Below, one piece after another: positions 1 to 12,303 of a stretch of DNA of 64,000 bases; positions within the stretch are counted from its first letter, which is position 1; each line of letters begins with the position of its first letter. Source of the DNA: Byssothecium circinans (Eukaryota > Ascomycota > Dothideomycetes > Pleosporales > Massarinaceae); contig ML976983.1 in assembly GCA_010015675.1 (NCBI GenBank), forward strand, positions 453,433-517,432. The letters run 5' to 3'. Below the pieces are notes generated by a model. The model was not told the origin of the DNA. It worked only from the letters and a program-made list of their open reading frames with translations, and searched no databases. The position numbers and the translations under genes were made by a program.

Positions 1-1
1 A

Positions 2-112
2 GCTGTTGTGGAGCATGAGGATAGTAGGGAGGCTTCAGGTGCTGCAGCAGGCGCGACACCTATTCTATCACGACGCGGCCGCGCGATCAATACTCCAAAG
101 CGATTTCTATAG
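2..112 (+). CDS. C-terminal tail of an unknown ORF cut by the left edge
   Basis: An open frame enters from the left edge and stops at TAG 110-112. Its last residues are basic and proline-containing (SRRGRAINTPKRFL). This loosely resembles the short basic linkers seen in retrotransposon polyproteins, but it is far too short to assign. It may be chance. Confidence 0.15.
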   Translation, partial: AVVEHEDSREASGAAAGATPILSRRGRAINTPKRFL

Positions 113-568
113 CGCAATATACTATTTGGGCCCTCTATAACTCTCCGCTAGAATATCTTGTGATAATAGCTATTGTGTGAGGCTCTGCAGCCTCATTTCC
201 TATTGCTGTTTTGGTGTTCAGAGCGTGCGTCGCGCCGTCAACCTCGGTATTATTTCATAATTTTTCCTTCCTCCTTTTCTTTCCCCGCCAAATCGCCACA
301 GTGGAGACTATTTCTGCGTAAAAAAAGGCCGCCATCCATCGGTGACGTACCTTGGTGCAGCAAACTTTTTTTTCTACTACGCAAGAGCTCACCTTACTTT
401 TGTCGGAGTGCCTTACTGGGTCTCTACGTGATGGGGGTTCTCTCACGGTGAAGAAGTCTTTACATAAGGGCTTTTGATAGTGATGCCATGAACTATTTAT
501 ATCTAGAAAAAACGAACCGGTGTTTATAAAGTTAGTCCTAGATGCCATGCCGTCAACTGGTATAACTA

Positions 569-1834
569 CAAGGGGGGAGCATGAACGGACTGAACGCCCC
601 ACCTCATAGAAGCGCATCGAAGATTCCTTACTCCAATAGTAATTTGTATATATTTCATAAATCAGCAATAACAAAGGATAATCCTGCACGCAGCAATAAC
701 TCTCACAACTCCACAACGCCGACTCTCGCACGCAGAACGCGCTCGTGTTCACGCTCTACGCCACGACGCTGGCTGGAGCTATCGAAAGATCGCTAAAAGG
801 CTTAGTTTATCGTTAAGTACAGTCTACTCTTGTGCTTAAGGCTAAGTTACTCCTTCTTACAAGCCTCGTGGCAGGCCTCCTCTCTTAAATATACCTCTTC
901 GTCAGCGCCTCGTCGCCCACGCGACTGCCTCTTACGAGCAACGACTCAAGTCCTTTAAGGAGATTGCCCACGAGCTTAGCCTTAAGGATCTTGATTAACG
1001 TACGCTCTCAGCAGCCTTTAATAAGGAGGGCTATCATCGAAGAAAAGCTACGGAGAAGCCTTTGCTTACGGAGAAGCACATCAACAATCGTCTCTTTTGG
1101 ACAGAGCTGGCAGAACAATGGACGTGGGATATTTAGAAGAGAGTAATTTAGAGTAATAAAGCGACGTTTAAATGTGGTAGGAAGCAGGTGTACGTTACAA
1201 AAAAAGTAGAGGAGAAGTACCTTTAAGACTGCTGCGTCCTAAAGTTTAAGAACTTTGCCGTCGTCCACGTGTGGGCTTGTATAGGAGGAGATGGATTAAA
1301 GGGCCCTCTCCTTATGTAGGATACAAAGGCTTAGGGTAATCTCACCTTAGCTTCCTACACGGCAAGAGTTGCTCCTTTAATACAAGCCTTCGTGCAAGAG
1401 CACGAGACCTTCCGCGTGGGCATTAGCAACGCTCTCTTTATGCAGGATGGAGCCTCTTACCACACGGCAAATGCGACAAGAGCGTGCTTTCGTGAGAGAG
1501 CGATACGCCTCCTTTGGTGGCCAGCCAACTCTCCTAATCTTAACCCAATTAAAAACGTCTAGAGGCTACTGAAATATCGCGTAGAAAGAAGATTTCCAAA
1601 GACAAAGGAAGAGCTAATCGCGTATATACACGAAGAATAGGCAAGAATTAAGCTTAAGGATATCCAAAAATACTGCACGAACATGAAGGAACGCTGCTAA
1701 GCTGTGCAGAAGGCAAGAGGTGGCCACACGCCATATTGACTGTCCTGTTTTGTATATAAAATACACTGTATTTGTGACAGATTCGATGCGCTTCCATCAG
1801 CCCCACTGTTCAGTCCGTTCATGCTCCCCCCTTG
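569..1834 (+). mobile_element. Tc1/mariner-family DNA transposon, inactivated
   Basis: The element is 1266 bp long and is flanked by TA on both sides (567-568 and 1835-1836), the target-site duplication expected of Tc1/mariner elements. The terminal inverted repeats are about 53 bp (569-621 and 1782-1834). The outer 27 bases match perfectly, starting CAAGGGGGGAGCATGAACGG, and an inner block GAAGCGCATCGAA is also shared. Between them lies a decayed DDE transposase reading frame. Size, repeats, TA site and the DD34E spacing of the transposase all agree with the family. The copy cannot make an active transposase, but its termini look intact and could be mobilised in trans. Confidence 0.9.
790..1739 (+). 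pseudogene. Tc1/mariner DD34E transposase, RIP-like nonsense and catalytic mutations
   Basis: The frame beginning with positions divisible by three can be followed through the stops. It contains the family signatures FMQDGASYHTA (around 1437-1470) and WPANSPNLNPI (1518-1550). Thirty-four residues separate the Asp of QDG from the residue after NPI, which is DD34E spacing. In-frame TAG codons at 1149, 1560 and 1638 sit where relatives keep tryptophan, and further stops are at 1134, 1224, 1317, 1332 and 1698. The first catalytic Asp reads Asn (1155-1157) and the catalytic Glu reads Lys (1551-1553). These changes fit TpG to TpA, the signature of repeat-induced point mutation. The N-terminal end is poorly defined. 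The frame ends at TGA 1737-1739. Confidence 0.85.
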
Positions 1835-1836
1835 TA

Positions 1837-3455
1837 TTTCATTTAAGAAGTACAGTACACGTGACGAGAAATTCTCTGGGTTGCGTCATAACACTACGCA
1901 TAAGACGCCCTGCTAAACTACTCCCTCCATCGTTATATTTTAAAGATGAGTGCTTGGGCAGTGAGACAGTTCGATGGTCGTTTCATACATGGCGATGCAG
2001 AAGCGAAGCTTCAGCTTGAGGTTGTTGGTGGGTGTGAGATAGTCTAGCTGGCAGAAACCTAAGGAACACGAAAGCACTTAGTTTTAGTACTTTGCAAATA
2101 GGGTTGAGGATTATTTAACACAGTGTTTTTAATAGAGTTTACAGGATGGGCGTATTCATGTGGAAGTTGATTGTTGTTCTGGAGGTAGCGTGTGTGATGG
2201 TTTCAAGAGTATAGAGCTGATGTGTGTGTCCTTTATCATAGTGAAAAGGAAAATACCTTTAAAGGATAAGAGATTATCATTAATTCACTATACCTAGGCC
2301 TTAGTCCAATAAGAACTTCACTAACGACCCCGCATATAATTGAAAAACTGTACACCTCTGCTATGTAGCCTTCTTTTAGATCGCGAGCTATCAAAGTAAC
2401 ATTTTTCAAGCTGTTTAGTACCGATGAAGAACTTTAATTCCTCGCCTATACTCAAGAGCGATGTTTCTTTTTCCCCTTGTACAAGCTATTAGATAAACTA
2501 AAGGCAAGTCAAACCTCGTGTTAATCTATCTATGGGTGGTACATGAAAGCGGCGACGCCCGACAGTAAAAAATATATTCTATCCTTCACTCTCACCCTTT
2601 TCAACGATTCTTTCTCAGAGAATCTTGAACGTTAGTTTAGCATCCTGATTCGTTGGGTTCTCTCTCTAAACAAGAAGGTATCACTAAACTAAAAGGTAGC
2701 TTTTATAAATAAATGGTCTACATAACTCTACTAGAATTCCGACGGGGATTTCAACACAGGTGCTATTGCCGGCTTTTAAAGCCCCGCGAGAGCCCACCCC
2801 CGTTGAGCTCCCTCCTCTATTAGGCACATCGCTATACTCCGCTCGTTAGCGATGGGCAGGTAGCTGAACACTAAAATAAAGCAAATAACCATCCATACCC
2901 CACATCCTAAAAAAATAATTCCTTTACCTGCAACCCTCCCACAGCAAGACGTGAACTATACACGATTGGATAAACGCGCAGATACCAAGTCGAGATAGCG
3001 CACATGCTTAACGACAAGTCGATCGACATACATCATTGCTGACTGGGGTAAGTGAGGCGTGCGTGAAGGCTGCCACACCGAAAAGTCGGGAACAGGTCCT
3101 TAAGGAAGGTATTATTGTCAGTGTAGTTTGCTTGGGCGGTAATGGGGAGATGGGAGGGTCCGGTGCTTTCGACTTCATGGGACGTCCTTGAAGTTGAGTG
3201 TGGGTGACCAGGAACAGGAAGCGTTGTAGGTTTTCGCCGGACAAATGGCATGGTGTGAGGTAGAGATGAGGGTCGTGTTTTTGTTGGGGGTAGCATTGTG
3301 ATTGTAGATATGGTGGGTTACAGCGTTGAGGACATGCTGCGTGAGCGTGTCGCAGCGGCAAGATTGAAGTGTTGTGGTATAAAGAGGTCAGCGTACTTAT
3401 GCACTTGTTATACTGAAACTATACGATAGTAAAACGATCTTTGGAGGAAACAAAC
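1837..3455. other. gene-free AT-rich stretch
   Basis: All frames are closed by frequent stops, and nothing I recognise is encoded here. The base composition is AT-rich as far as about 2750, like the flanks of the transposon, and could be old RIP-affected repeat DNA. The final 100 bases are the promoter and leader of the next gene. Confidence 0.5.
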
Positions 3456-4353
3456 ATGGCACCTTTGACATTCGTACTTTATCTGGTTGCATCTCTATTG
3501 ACTCTTCCCACACTCATCCACGCTGCGAAGACCGCATGTAAGTAACCCAGTCCAATTCATCAATCCATTCACTAACCCACTCACAGTCTTCCCTAACTTC
3601 TCCGCCCTGGATGCCCAATCCCCCCGCAAACCCCCCTTCGCCTCCTCCCCCGCCATAGTAACCTTTTTGGGAGTAGGAAAATACCCCAGCTTCTGCTACA
3701 GCACATCCAACGCCGCCAAAGCCTCGGACGACCCCCGCAAGAACTGCGCAATCTCCAGCCTCCAAGTCTACACGGTAGCCTACAACGACTGCCCAAGCAT
3801 TCCCTGGACAGTTTGCCGGTGCGCCGATGCGCAGCTCAGTATGGAGCAGATGGTGATTGCATTTGGTCGTGTGCCGCCGGGCATCCGCAGCGGCGTGGTG
3901 CATGTTTTCGTCTTGGATGGGAGTAGACCAGATGGGAGCATTAGGAGTTCGGGTGGTTCGAATAATGATCGTTTTGTGATTCGCGGGCCTATTGCTGATG
4001 CTGCGTTCGCGCATGAGTCGTTCCATTCGACGGATAAGGGGTTCTCGTGTTCAGCTGCGTTTATGAATGCGTATAATGCGGATGCTTCGCCGGCTGAGGA
4101 CTTTGCGCAGTTGGGCGTCTTTGTTGATTATGATACGAATGGAACGCCGATCTCGAGCTATGTCAGTAAGGAACAGAGTTGTATGCGGAACCAGTTGGAC
4201 GCTGTGAGGATGTATGCAGGGGATAAGATTAATTTGGCGACGAGTAGGTGTTTTGCCAGGCGACCGAATGATGGGAATGTGACGGGGAGTGCTTTCGATG
4301 AGCCGCCGACGACGGCACCGATTGTTTGGGAGTTCGAAGACCATTGGAACTAG
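3456..4353 (+). CDS. secreted protein with HExxH zinc-metalloprotease-like motif
   Basis: There are two exons, 3456-3537 and 3587-4353, with a 49-nt GTAAGT...CAG intron and branch CTAAC. They encode 282 residues. ATG 3456 starts a hydrophobic stretch ending in HAA, a likely signal peptide cleaved near residue 24. The mature part has paired cysteines and the motif HESFH at about residues 170-174, which fits the HExxH zinc-binding and catalytic motif of metallopeptidases. It is followed by ASPAEDFAQ, where a third acidic ligand could lie. The length and the single-domain layout suit a small secreted fungal hydrolase or effector-like protein. No named family is recognised with certainty, and peptidase activity is inferred from the motif only. 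The next gene converges on it from the other strand, with only about 180 bases between the stops. Confidence 0.8.
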
Positions 4354-4534
4354 ATGCGTGGAGACGAGCTGTGGACGGCTGACTGGTGGGTTGAATGTTG
4401 CGGGTTGAATGTTGGAGGGCCATTTCTTTTTGTATATCGGCTTCGTGAAAGCTCTCCGTATTGTGAATACAACATCTTATAAATACAATGCCCTCCAATC
4501 CCATGGATCAGCATGCATCTCTCTGTGTGTAGCG

Positions 4535-6426
4535 TTATCCCGAAGAAGGGCGCCAGTTGTCCTCGCAGGAGAATGGCTTGCCTGCTGATCCTCGGGCTAA
4601 TCCATATCCAGATGACCACATCCCCAAACCACACTGTATCGATCGTTAGTAAGAGTCCTTCCTGAACAAACGAATATGAGAGGAGCAAAACTCACAATAG
4701 CACACGCTAAAACAACAATCCCGCAATTGACCACCGTTAAGATGGCCCTCTTCTTACTCTCGAAGTAGCATCCCTTGTATTGGTACAAGAAGAGGATTGC
4801 AGGTAGCCCATCTGCATGAGTGTAAGCTTGAATATCCCTTCCGTGGGTCATATCGAGCAAGGGGAGATACTCACAGCTGAACCATGAACAAAACAGAGCA
4901 GCGATCAACCCCAAGAGCAGATTGAAATTCGGCACCGCCTCAGCAACAGCCCAAGCGGCCACCCACACGGCGGCACAAATGCCCACCCAGCTCCCCAAAC
5001 TCTTGACACTGTTTTGATGCACCACATCTGTTCCTTTCCACACTCTCAAATAGATGTATTTACATGCGACGGAACCGTTCACAACCCCGGCGATGACGAT
5101 AGTGAGTAACGCGACACCAAAGGCAATTTTGGTGATCAGAGGGGAGGCGGAGCCAAGGGCGGGAGAAGTCACATGAGGTCCGGCAAAGTAGTAGATGACG
5201 ACGGCGATTATAACGTAGAAGCAGACAGCGAAGCATTGCATGAGTACGAGTGCCTTGGGGAAATCGCGGGGGTCTTTGAGTTCGGCTGTAAAGGAAAAGA
5301 ACGCCACGTGGCCGGCTATTCATTGGTTAGCGATGAAGAGAGATGGGAAGGGTACGATGGTGGAAGACGTACCGTATGCCAAGACGATGTTCATGGCTGG
5401 ACCCAGAGCCTTGACGAGAGGAACATCGGGTTGAACAGCGAGTACTTTGCCCATATCCGGCTTCGAAATGCCTATACCAATCATGGCAATAAGAACGGCT
5501 ACAACGATAGACACACAAGCTGGATTCCATTAGCTCTTCCCGTCCTATCCAACTGTCCGAGGCCACGCTCACAAGCAATAGAGAGATACGAAACATTCTT
5601 CAAGGTTCTCGGCAGACCCAGCACAAAACTAATAACCAAACTTGCGACCGAGAACACAACCGTACAGGTGGCATGGCCCGTAATGGCATTTAGCGCAATG
5701 GCGAAGCTGAGAACGTGTGCGGCCATGATGAAGATGAGTATCAGAACTTGTGCGAACGCCATGACTTCTCGGCCTATTGGACCAGCGATGCGCTGGCCGC
5801 AGTCGGCAAATGACTGTGTATCGGGGTCTGGAGGTTAGCGTACGAAGTCAGCGTATGTATTACATACTGTTCAATCAACGGCATTACTAACAGGCCAGCT
5901 TAAATTGTCCGATGAGATAGCCGGTATAGGTAGCTATTATTCCGAGGATGACAATGAGGAGAAGGCCGGGGACGAGGCCCAGGGAGGCGAGGGCTTGTGG
6001 GAGGGCGAGCACACCGAGTGATATCACTTCTGCTACCATCACTGTGAAAAATGTTAGCAGAAGTTGGTCGTCAGTTGGAATGTACTGTGCGTACGCATGC
6101 CTGCGTGCCTACAGCCACGCGGTGTCAGTGAAGCTCTACTAGCTGGAGAAAGGAAGAACAGGACTGACGCACCACCACTCGCACGTCCTGTACTGTATTT
6201 CCGCGCCTTCCTCGTTGCCGAAAGCGTCTCTAGGTTTGTCTCCTTGGTGTTGGGCTTGCGATTCTGAATCTTCGTGCAAGGGTCTTGTGCTTGCTTGGTC
6301 GACGAGGTTTTTTGGTAAAATGTCGTCGAGACCCTCTTCTTTCGCGGTAGTCACATCTTTGTGGTGGTTGACTGACCGTTCCTCAGTTGAAGACGCACTG
6401 CCTTCGCGAACTGTAACGACGGGCAT
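4535..6426 (-). CDS. AAAP-family (Aa_trans) amino-acid permease, Mtr-like
   Basis: Eight exons encode 491 residues: 6426-6173, 6108-6095, 6041-5892, 5827-5573, 5519-5373, 5315-4875, 4811-4696 and 4633-4535. All junctions keep frame. The N-terminal 75 residues are hydrophilic and cytosolic. The family signature follows (FGNEEGAEIQYRTCEWWHAG, then AEVISLGVLALPQALASLG), with about eleven membrane spans and a CGLGMWSSGYG tail. Proton-coupled amino-acid symporters of this family, such as Neurospora Mtr, sit in the plasma membrane or vacuole and import neutral or aromatic amino acids. The exact substrate is not readable from sequence. The second exon is only 14 nt and is required to restore WWHAGMLMVAE. 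The gene is divergent from the peroxidase gene, with a 1.2-kb shared upstream region. Confidence 0.92.
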
Positions 6427-7622
6427 GTTTGCGGCGACACGAAAAGTTAGCCGGTTGGCACTGGAAAGAAAAGTGGGATGAAAGGCAATTTTCCGAGAGT
6501 GTGAAGAACGAGGTACAGGGCGAGAATGGGAAGGGCTGAGTTATATCTCGACCATTAATCTTCATGACATAGCAAGCTTCCGCCATTTGCCAACAGAAAG
6601 AGCTGGACCACGTTCTAAGACCGTCTTTGGGCATCACAGCAGATATGGAACTCGCGGATTGACAAATGGGACGAGACCCATTGTAATTTTCGTCCTATCC
6701 TGCTGAATTGTGGGTGCCGTTGTTGAAGTTTGTGGGGTCGGACCGTGGTTGCCCCATTTCTAGGCCCGCTTTTGGCCATTGAAAGGCTTTTACACTTTGT
6801 AGGCTTGATAAGGATGAGTGAATGCGAATGGTGAAGATACAAATTTGGGGATAAGGAGAGAGGAGCGGAGTGAGTGGAGGTGAGGGGAGGGAAGGAGAGA
6901 CGAAGAGGTGTGAGAAGTGCAGAGGGATGGTGCAGGGCTAGGATGAGGAATCACCCCCAAAGCGCAAGATCTCTAAAAAAACCTCGAACAACGATGAGCG
7001 GCTTCAATCAATCAAACTCATCCCGAGTATCGTCAACCCATGCCCGCTGGGTTGCAGAGGGAAGAACAGGTAGGTGAGCAGCGGCCCCCATCTCGATCTG
7101 GCCTAGCTCGAAACCCTTCGCTTCAACTCGTGCAGTTCACAACTCCTCATCCTGGATGCTTCCAGCCTCCAATCAGCGCTGCGCCATGCCATCTCCTACT
7201 CCCGGTCGGTAGCTGAACGGGTGCCAAAAGCGGGCAAGCAAGCTGATCTGCTTAATATCGATACAGTATGGGAGCATGGGAGCTGCCAAGGAGAGGAGGT
7301 TGGGGTGCGCCGCTCCCAGTTGTGACTTCGTCGCCCTCATTCCCACCTTTCCTCCGCCATTGCTGTTTAGTTTGAGCATTTGTGTTCACATTAGACGTAG
7401 CACGACACGCACCATTTGGTCACGGTTTCAATTTGGGTCAGTACGAGTAAGCGCTGCATGTGCATCGTCGCTCGCAGTCCCCCGTCCGACCTCTGACCAA
7501 CCTCCCCAGCGTTCTGAGAGCTTGTTCCTCCCTCAACCCTTTCCCATCTGCATTCAATCGTCGCCGCGACTCTACTCTAATTGCGCTGAAGCTTTGCGAC
7601 AAGTCTCACGCACACAATCACC
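6427..7622. promoter_or_regulatory. divergent upstream region between transporter and peroxidase genes
   Basis: This is a 1.2-kb intergenic region with no convincing coding frame. It must hold the promoters of two divergent genes. The segment just before 7623 is pyrimidine-rich, as is common in fungal leaders, and the start context is CACCATGG. I can name no specific binding site. Confidence 0.5.
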
Positions 7623-8455
7623 ATGGTTGAGCTCAGGAAGCGCAAGACGCCCCCGCCGCAAGAGCCGCGCCCAGCGAAGAAGAAGGCCGCGCCCAAGGGC
7701 AAGGTCGCTCAGGCAAAGGCCGCCGTTGCTGAGAAGGTCGAAGCCGTCAAGGAGACTGTCACTGGTAAGGCCAACGGCGAGAAAGCTGCTCCCGCTTCCA
7801 CTGCGGCGGCTGCTGCCGGTCCGCCTAAGGCCGGTGATACAATTGACCTCGCGACATTCGGCGGCGAGGTCGAGACCCATGACGGCACCAAGACATCCCT
7901 CGCGAAGCTGGTCGAGGAGAGCAAGGCCGGTGTCGTGCTTTTCACCTATCCCAAGGCTTCTACGCCGGGCTGTAGGTCTTCCAAAGTCACTTTTTGTGCG
8001 ATCAGGTGCTGATAAGTGCGGCAGGCACCAAGCAAGCATGCCTCTTCCGCGACTCCTACGAGCCCCTGACCGTCGGCGGTCTCGCCATCTACGGTCTTTC
8101 CAACGACTCTCCCAAAGCCAACACCACCTTCAAGACTAAGCAGAACCTTCCCTACCCCCTCCTCTGCGACCCAGCGCAGACCCTCATCGCCGCGATCGGG
8201 CTCAAGAAGACCCCCAGGGGCACAACACGCGGAGTTTTCGTGGTTGACAAGGCAGGCAAGGTTCTAGCCGCTGAGCCGGGCAGTCCAGATGGAACAGTCG
8301 CGGTCGTGAAGAAGATTGTTGATGGAAGCCTGAGCGCCGACGGAGCCGCCCCGCCGATTAAGAGCGCGGCGGAGGAGAAGAAGGATGTTGACGCTGCAAA
8401 CACGGCTGCTGAAGTTGCGGATACCGCGGCCAAAGTGGATAGCAACGAGGCTTGA
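7623..8455 (+). CDS. DOT5: nuclear-type thiol peroxidase (BCP/PrxQ peroxiredoxin, Dot5-like)
   Basis: Two exons, 7623-7971 and 8025-8455, encode 259 residues. The first 65 residues are lysine- and alanine-rich with RKRK and AKKKAAPKGK clusters, a likely nuclear signal. The AhpC/TSA fold follows. The peroxidatic cysteine is C117 in the motif TPGCTKQAC, and its codon is split by the intron. The resolving cysteine is C122, giving the five-residue spacing typical of atypical 2-Cys BCP/PrxQ enzymes. FRD, PYPLLCD and TTRGVFVVD motifs are present. The protein reduces alkyl and hydrogen peroxides using thioredoxin, and yeast Dot5 is nuclear. An acidic and alanine-rich C-terminal tail of about 50 residues is low complexity. 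Start ATG 7623 has an excellent context. Confidence 0.93.
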
Positions 8456-11400
8456 GTGCTTCGCTGCTCAAAGCACGGTTTCCTTCTTCTTCCAGTCTGA
8501 TTATATATTCTTGCGTAGGATATCCCTTTTGTTAGCGTTGGGATAACTTGGATAGGAGATAAGGCGCAAGAGTGAATAGCGCTTCTTATTGATTCCTTCC
8601 TTAACAATGAATGAGTTTTGTTTTGAATCCCCGGTTTTGTCTTTGAATCTTCTCTTCCGTGTCTAACAGTCCTCGGGCACGAAGTAGTCTCTGTTGATAT
8701 AGCTTACGTACTACTCGTCCCGCGTACCACTGAGCCTCGCCAGGTATAGAACGGACAGAAGTTGTGGATCGGATTTCCCAACACTTCTTGATACCACAGG
8801 GTGGCTGGATGGAGTTCAATCACGTGCGCGCTAAATACGGCCTTAGAGGGATCCTACCTTCTCAGAACAATTCATTCACAGCTATTTCTTAATTCAAACC
8901 CATCTACAGCTTGTTGACTGCTTGTTTATAAGAGGTACACGTGGAGGAATTGAGCTTGAGGGAGGAACGACTCATTAACTGTGTGTTTTGAGAAGGCACG
9001 ATCCTCGTAAGGACCTCTATAATCGTTGCAAAAGCAAAGACATCTTTGAATAGCTAAAGAGATTAAGAGCTAACTATGTATTATACCTTGGAGTTATTCT
9101 AGCTTATCTTCGTATTGATATATTAGTACTACATAGCCTAGAGAAAGCTACACATGCATGTACATGCACTAGCCATAGTTTACAGGTGATGGAAGTTCAT
9201 ATAGGCCGACCTGTAGTACTCTACCAAATCATCCCAACCTCAACCAGCTACATCCATCACGTGGAGCCGCATCCTCACAGGGTCTATGTAAACCTCTCCC
9301 TTGCTCTTCTTTTCCCCGCTACACGCATCATTCAGGCAGCGCTCGCGCCTAAAACCAAAAACTAAAGCTTCCCATGAGCCATGAAATAAACAACCTTAAA
9401 TTTTGGGAACTCGTGTGGCTGTCTGCGCCATCAGTAGAGGTCTAAAATATGCAATCAATCCATACGATGTAAGTTTAGATTTTCAAAAGGTATGGTGAGA
9501 ACACGGTATAGCCCAGATTCCTCTTCATATCCATGGAGGAGGGAAGGCTGGAAAGAAGAGCGGGGAGCTTAGAATGCAGCTCTCCAGAACCCGGAAGGCG
9601 GTTATATGATGGTTTTCGTTGGTAACGACAAGATGAGATCACCGTTCAGAAAGAAACGTGGATGTCGAAATATGATGGGTGCGAGAAAGCCGGAAGTGGT
9701 AGCAATGTTTGAGGAGAACTAAAGGTGAGCATACGTTAAGCACATGGTGTTTAGAAAGCGTTGGCTAATGCTCTCATGGGTTTTATGCGCCGTGGAAGTG
9801 GAACTACAAAAGAAATGATTAAGAATCTGGCAATGGTAGCCTTCGAAAGTGCTGGACAGTCGATATATGTCTCGGATCTGGATCTGCTTCTCTGCTTACT
9901 TCACAAGTCTCTTCCTTGTTACTAGCTAGAAACGTGGTGTGTTCCCTCGAATGAATTCTTCCAGAAGATTCACAGGTCATACTCATGCGATATGTGGGGA
10001 TTCTAGACTTGACTCTGGACGCAGAATCAAAACAACCTCTGCGTCGAAAAGGAGAAAACTTCTCTCGCGCCCTCGAATTACCTGCCTTCGAGATCTTCCG
10101 ATAGCGACGAGTATGCTCTGTTTGGATTGAGCTGTAAAAAGTACTGTATGGATATGTAATGTGCCAACTTTCAGAATTTCGTCGACTACCCTTATATATG
10201 AAGGGAAAGGCCTGGACTCTTCACTCGAACTAAAATAGTGATGAGGGGCCTCAATGAGGGATTTCCTTATATCCAATATTTTTGCCAACGTTGTTAGTTC
10301 GACTTTAAAAGAATACGCAAAAGAAAATGATGTTTCTGGTTAAAAGATAGTGAGGACTAGGGTATGACTCTCGTGTCTCTATCCTTTTTCCAATTTAAAA
10401 AATAAAAAATAAATAAAAAGTTCACTACAGCGTGCGAATGGAGAAAGGCGGGGTGCGGAAAGAGCGATAATCGTCGTTGATATCTTTCGCTTCCTTCAGG
10501 AGAGCTCTCTTTTGAAGTTCATGGTTGAAGAGCTTCTGGAAACGGATTACCCGTAATGAGAAAAAGAGGAATGAAACGAACATGGTGGAATTATCTCGTG
10601 CAAAAGTAACTTGACCTCCATTGCTAGTATCTCTGTCTCTAAAATCATCATGGATTCGCTGTTGGAAGTGACTTCAAACAGCATCGAGTAAGCAAATGTC
10701 TTTTGAATGTACTAAAGCAATTTTTAAAACATGGTTATGGAGTGGATGCTGTTGAGAAATTATTCCAAAAGCTCCACATGTTGGAGTAATGGGGCCAGAG
10801 GGTTCGAAAAGTCGAGTGAGATATACCGTATGGAGTTTACGTCTCGTGGTTCTTGGATCAAAACCATTCGTACAATGCCTACATGGTCTGAGGAACGGAG
10901 AGACGTAAACAATCGGCATGATAGAAAGACGTTCCAAAGTCTAAAAGAATAAACTTTTCCACGGGATAAGGAACAACGCGTGCTGAAAGAAACCATACGA
11001 GACTGCATCCACATGTGCAATTTATCTCGCGGCGTCTTGTACACAGAATGAAAAGACATTCCTCTATTCATCATGGGAAGAAATTTGCACACTTTCTGAG
11101 CTGATACCGAAATTGAGAGAGGTCAGCTATATATTCTTCTCGACTCGATAGCGAAACCTTGGAGATAAGCTGCATGTTCTTTCGGAAGAGCAGTTTCCAA
11201 ATAAATGCTAGAGCCTCCCTATTGTACTTCAGCCTAAGAGATTAAAAACCCGATATTCGGTCACTTTTTCCTCTATCAAAGACTAGAGCAGGACCAGGAA
11301 TGTGGGAGAAGTTTGGAGTTCAACGCACTATATCTCAGGGTCTTTGCTGCCCTGATCATGGCCATTTGGAAAATTTTGCGTACGCAAAATCAGCCTACCC

Positions 11401-12303
11401 ACGACGCATGGTGCTATTATGTTAATACGGCCACATGGAGGTTCAAGTGCTGCTTTCCTTTGTGTCAGCGGTGTCAAACACCAGGACGAGGGATGCGATA
11501 TTGCTTTTTGCTTCCTCGAACCCAATTGGAGCTCAGAAAATTATATCCTGGCGACTGATGTGTGCCTTTAGATGATACGCTGAAACCTGGGTAAGTCTCA
11601 TTCGTCTGCGCAAGATCGAAGCCTTGAGGAATAGCAAACATACATGTATGTGTGTATCACAACCCTCCAAGGCAAAATTTATACAGCGACCATTGATGTC
11701 AGAAGTATTTGATTTAATTCACGCACTTATATAATGATCCTCAAAAGTGAGAGTTACTGGTGGGCATGGCTCGGCAGAATCCTAGTGTGTAAAACGAATA
11801 ACAAATATGATGTTGTCGCTGAGAGCCCTGAGATTGCGCATGTTTTCCGGACTCCTGAGCTTGACCAGGGAGAAACATACAAAGCTAGACTTGAACGGAT
11901 GATGGAGGCCAGGTTTCTTGGTTGTAAACTCACTGCAGGTAATTCTCGTTGCATTGTTAGTTTGTCGACCTCTGGAACTCTTTTTGTCCCTTCGTTGCAA
12001 ATTTGCTGGCGATAGCATGGTGTGACGTAAATTATACTGTACAATGCGGATTTGTTTTAGGATTGGATTAAAGTCAACATAGCGAAGAGAGTGAAGAGCA
12101 TAGTGTTGATGGATACGATTGGCCTCTGCACTCCTTGGGGAGAAAGGACAAATATTATAGATGGAGGGCGTACATAATGACCAACACACAACTGAAAAAG
12201 TGAATCCACAGTATCGAACCTCCCAAAATGAAACAATCACAGGCCGCACCAACCTCCTCCTTACAAAAACAGATGCTGAAAAAGAAGCCTCCTCATAGTC
12301 GGT
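8456..12303. other. long gene-poor interval
   Basis: This is 3.8 kb between the peroxidase stop and the stop of the F-box gene on the other strand. Only short, unrelated open frames occur, none with recognisable motifs or plausible splice structure. A frame at 11734-12015 is the best of them but is unsupported. Composition is AT-rich and uneven, with no obvious terminal repeats. Confidence 0.45.

Noticed and set aside
7276..8139. A 287-codon frame overlapping the peroxidase gene
   Set aside because: It is a shadow in another frame. The conserved peroxiredoxin motifs are in the frame starting at 7623.
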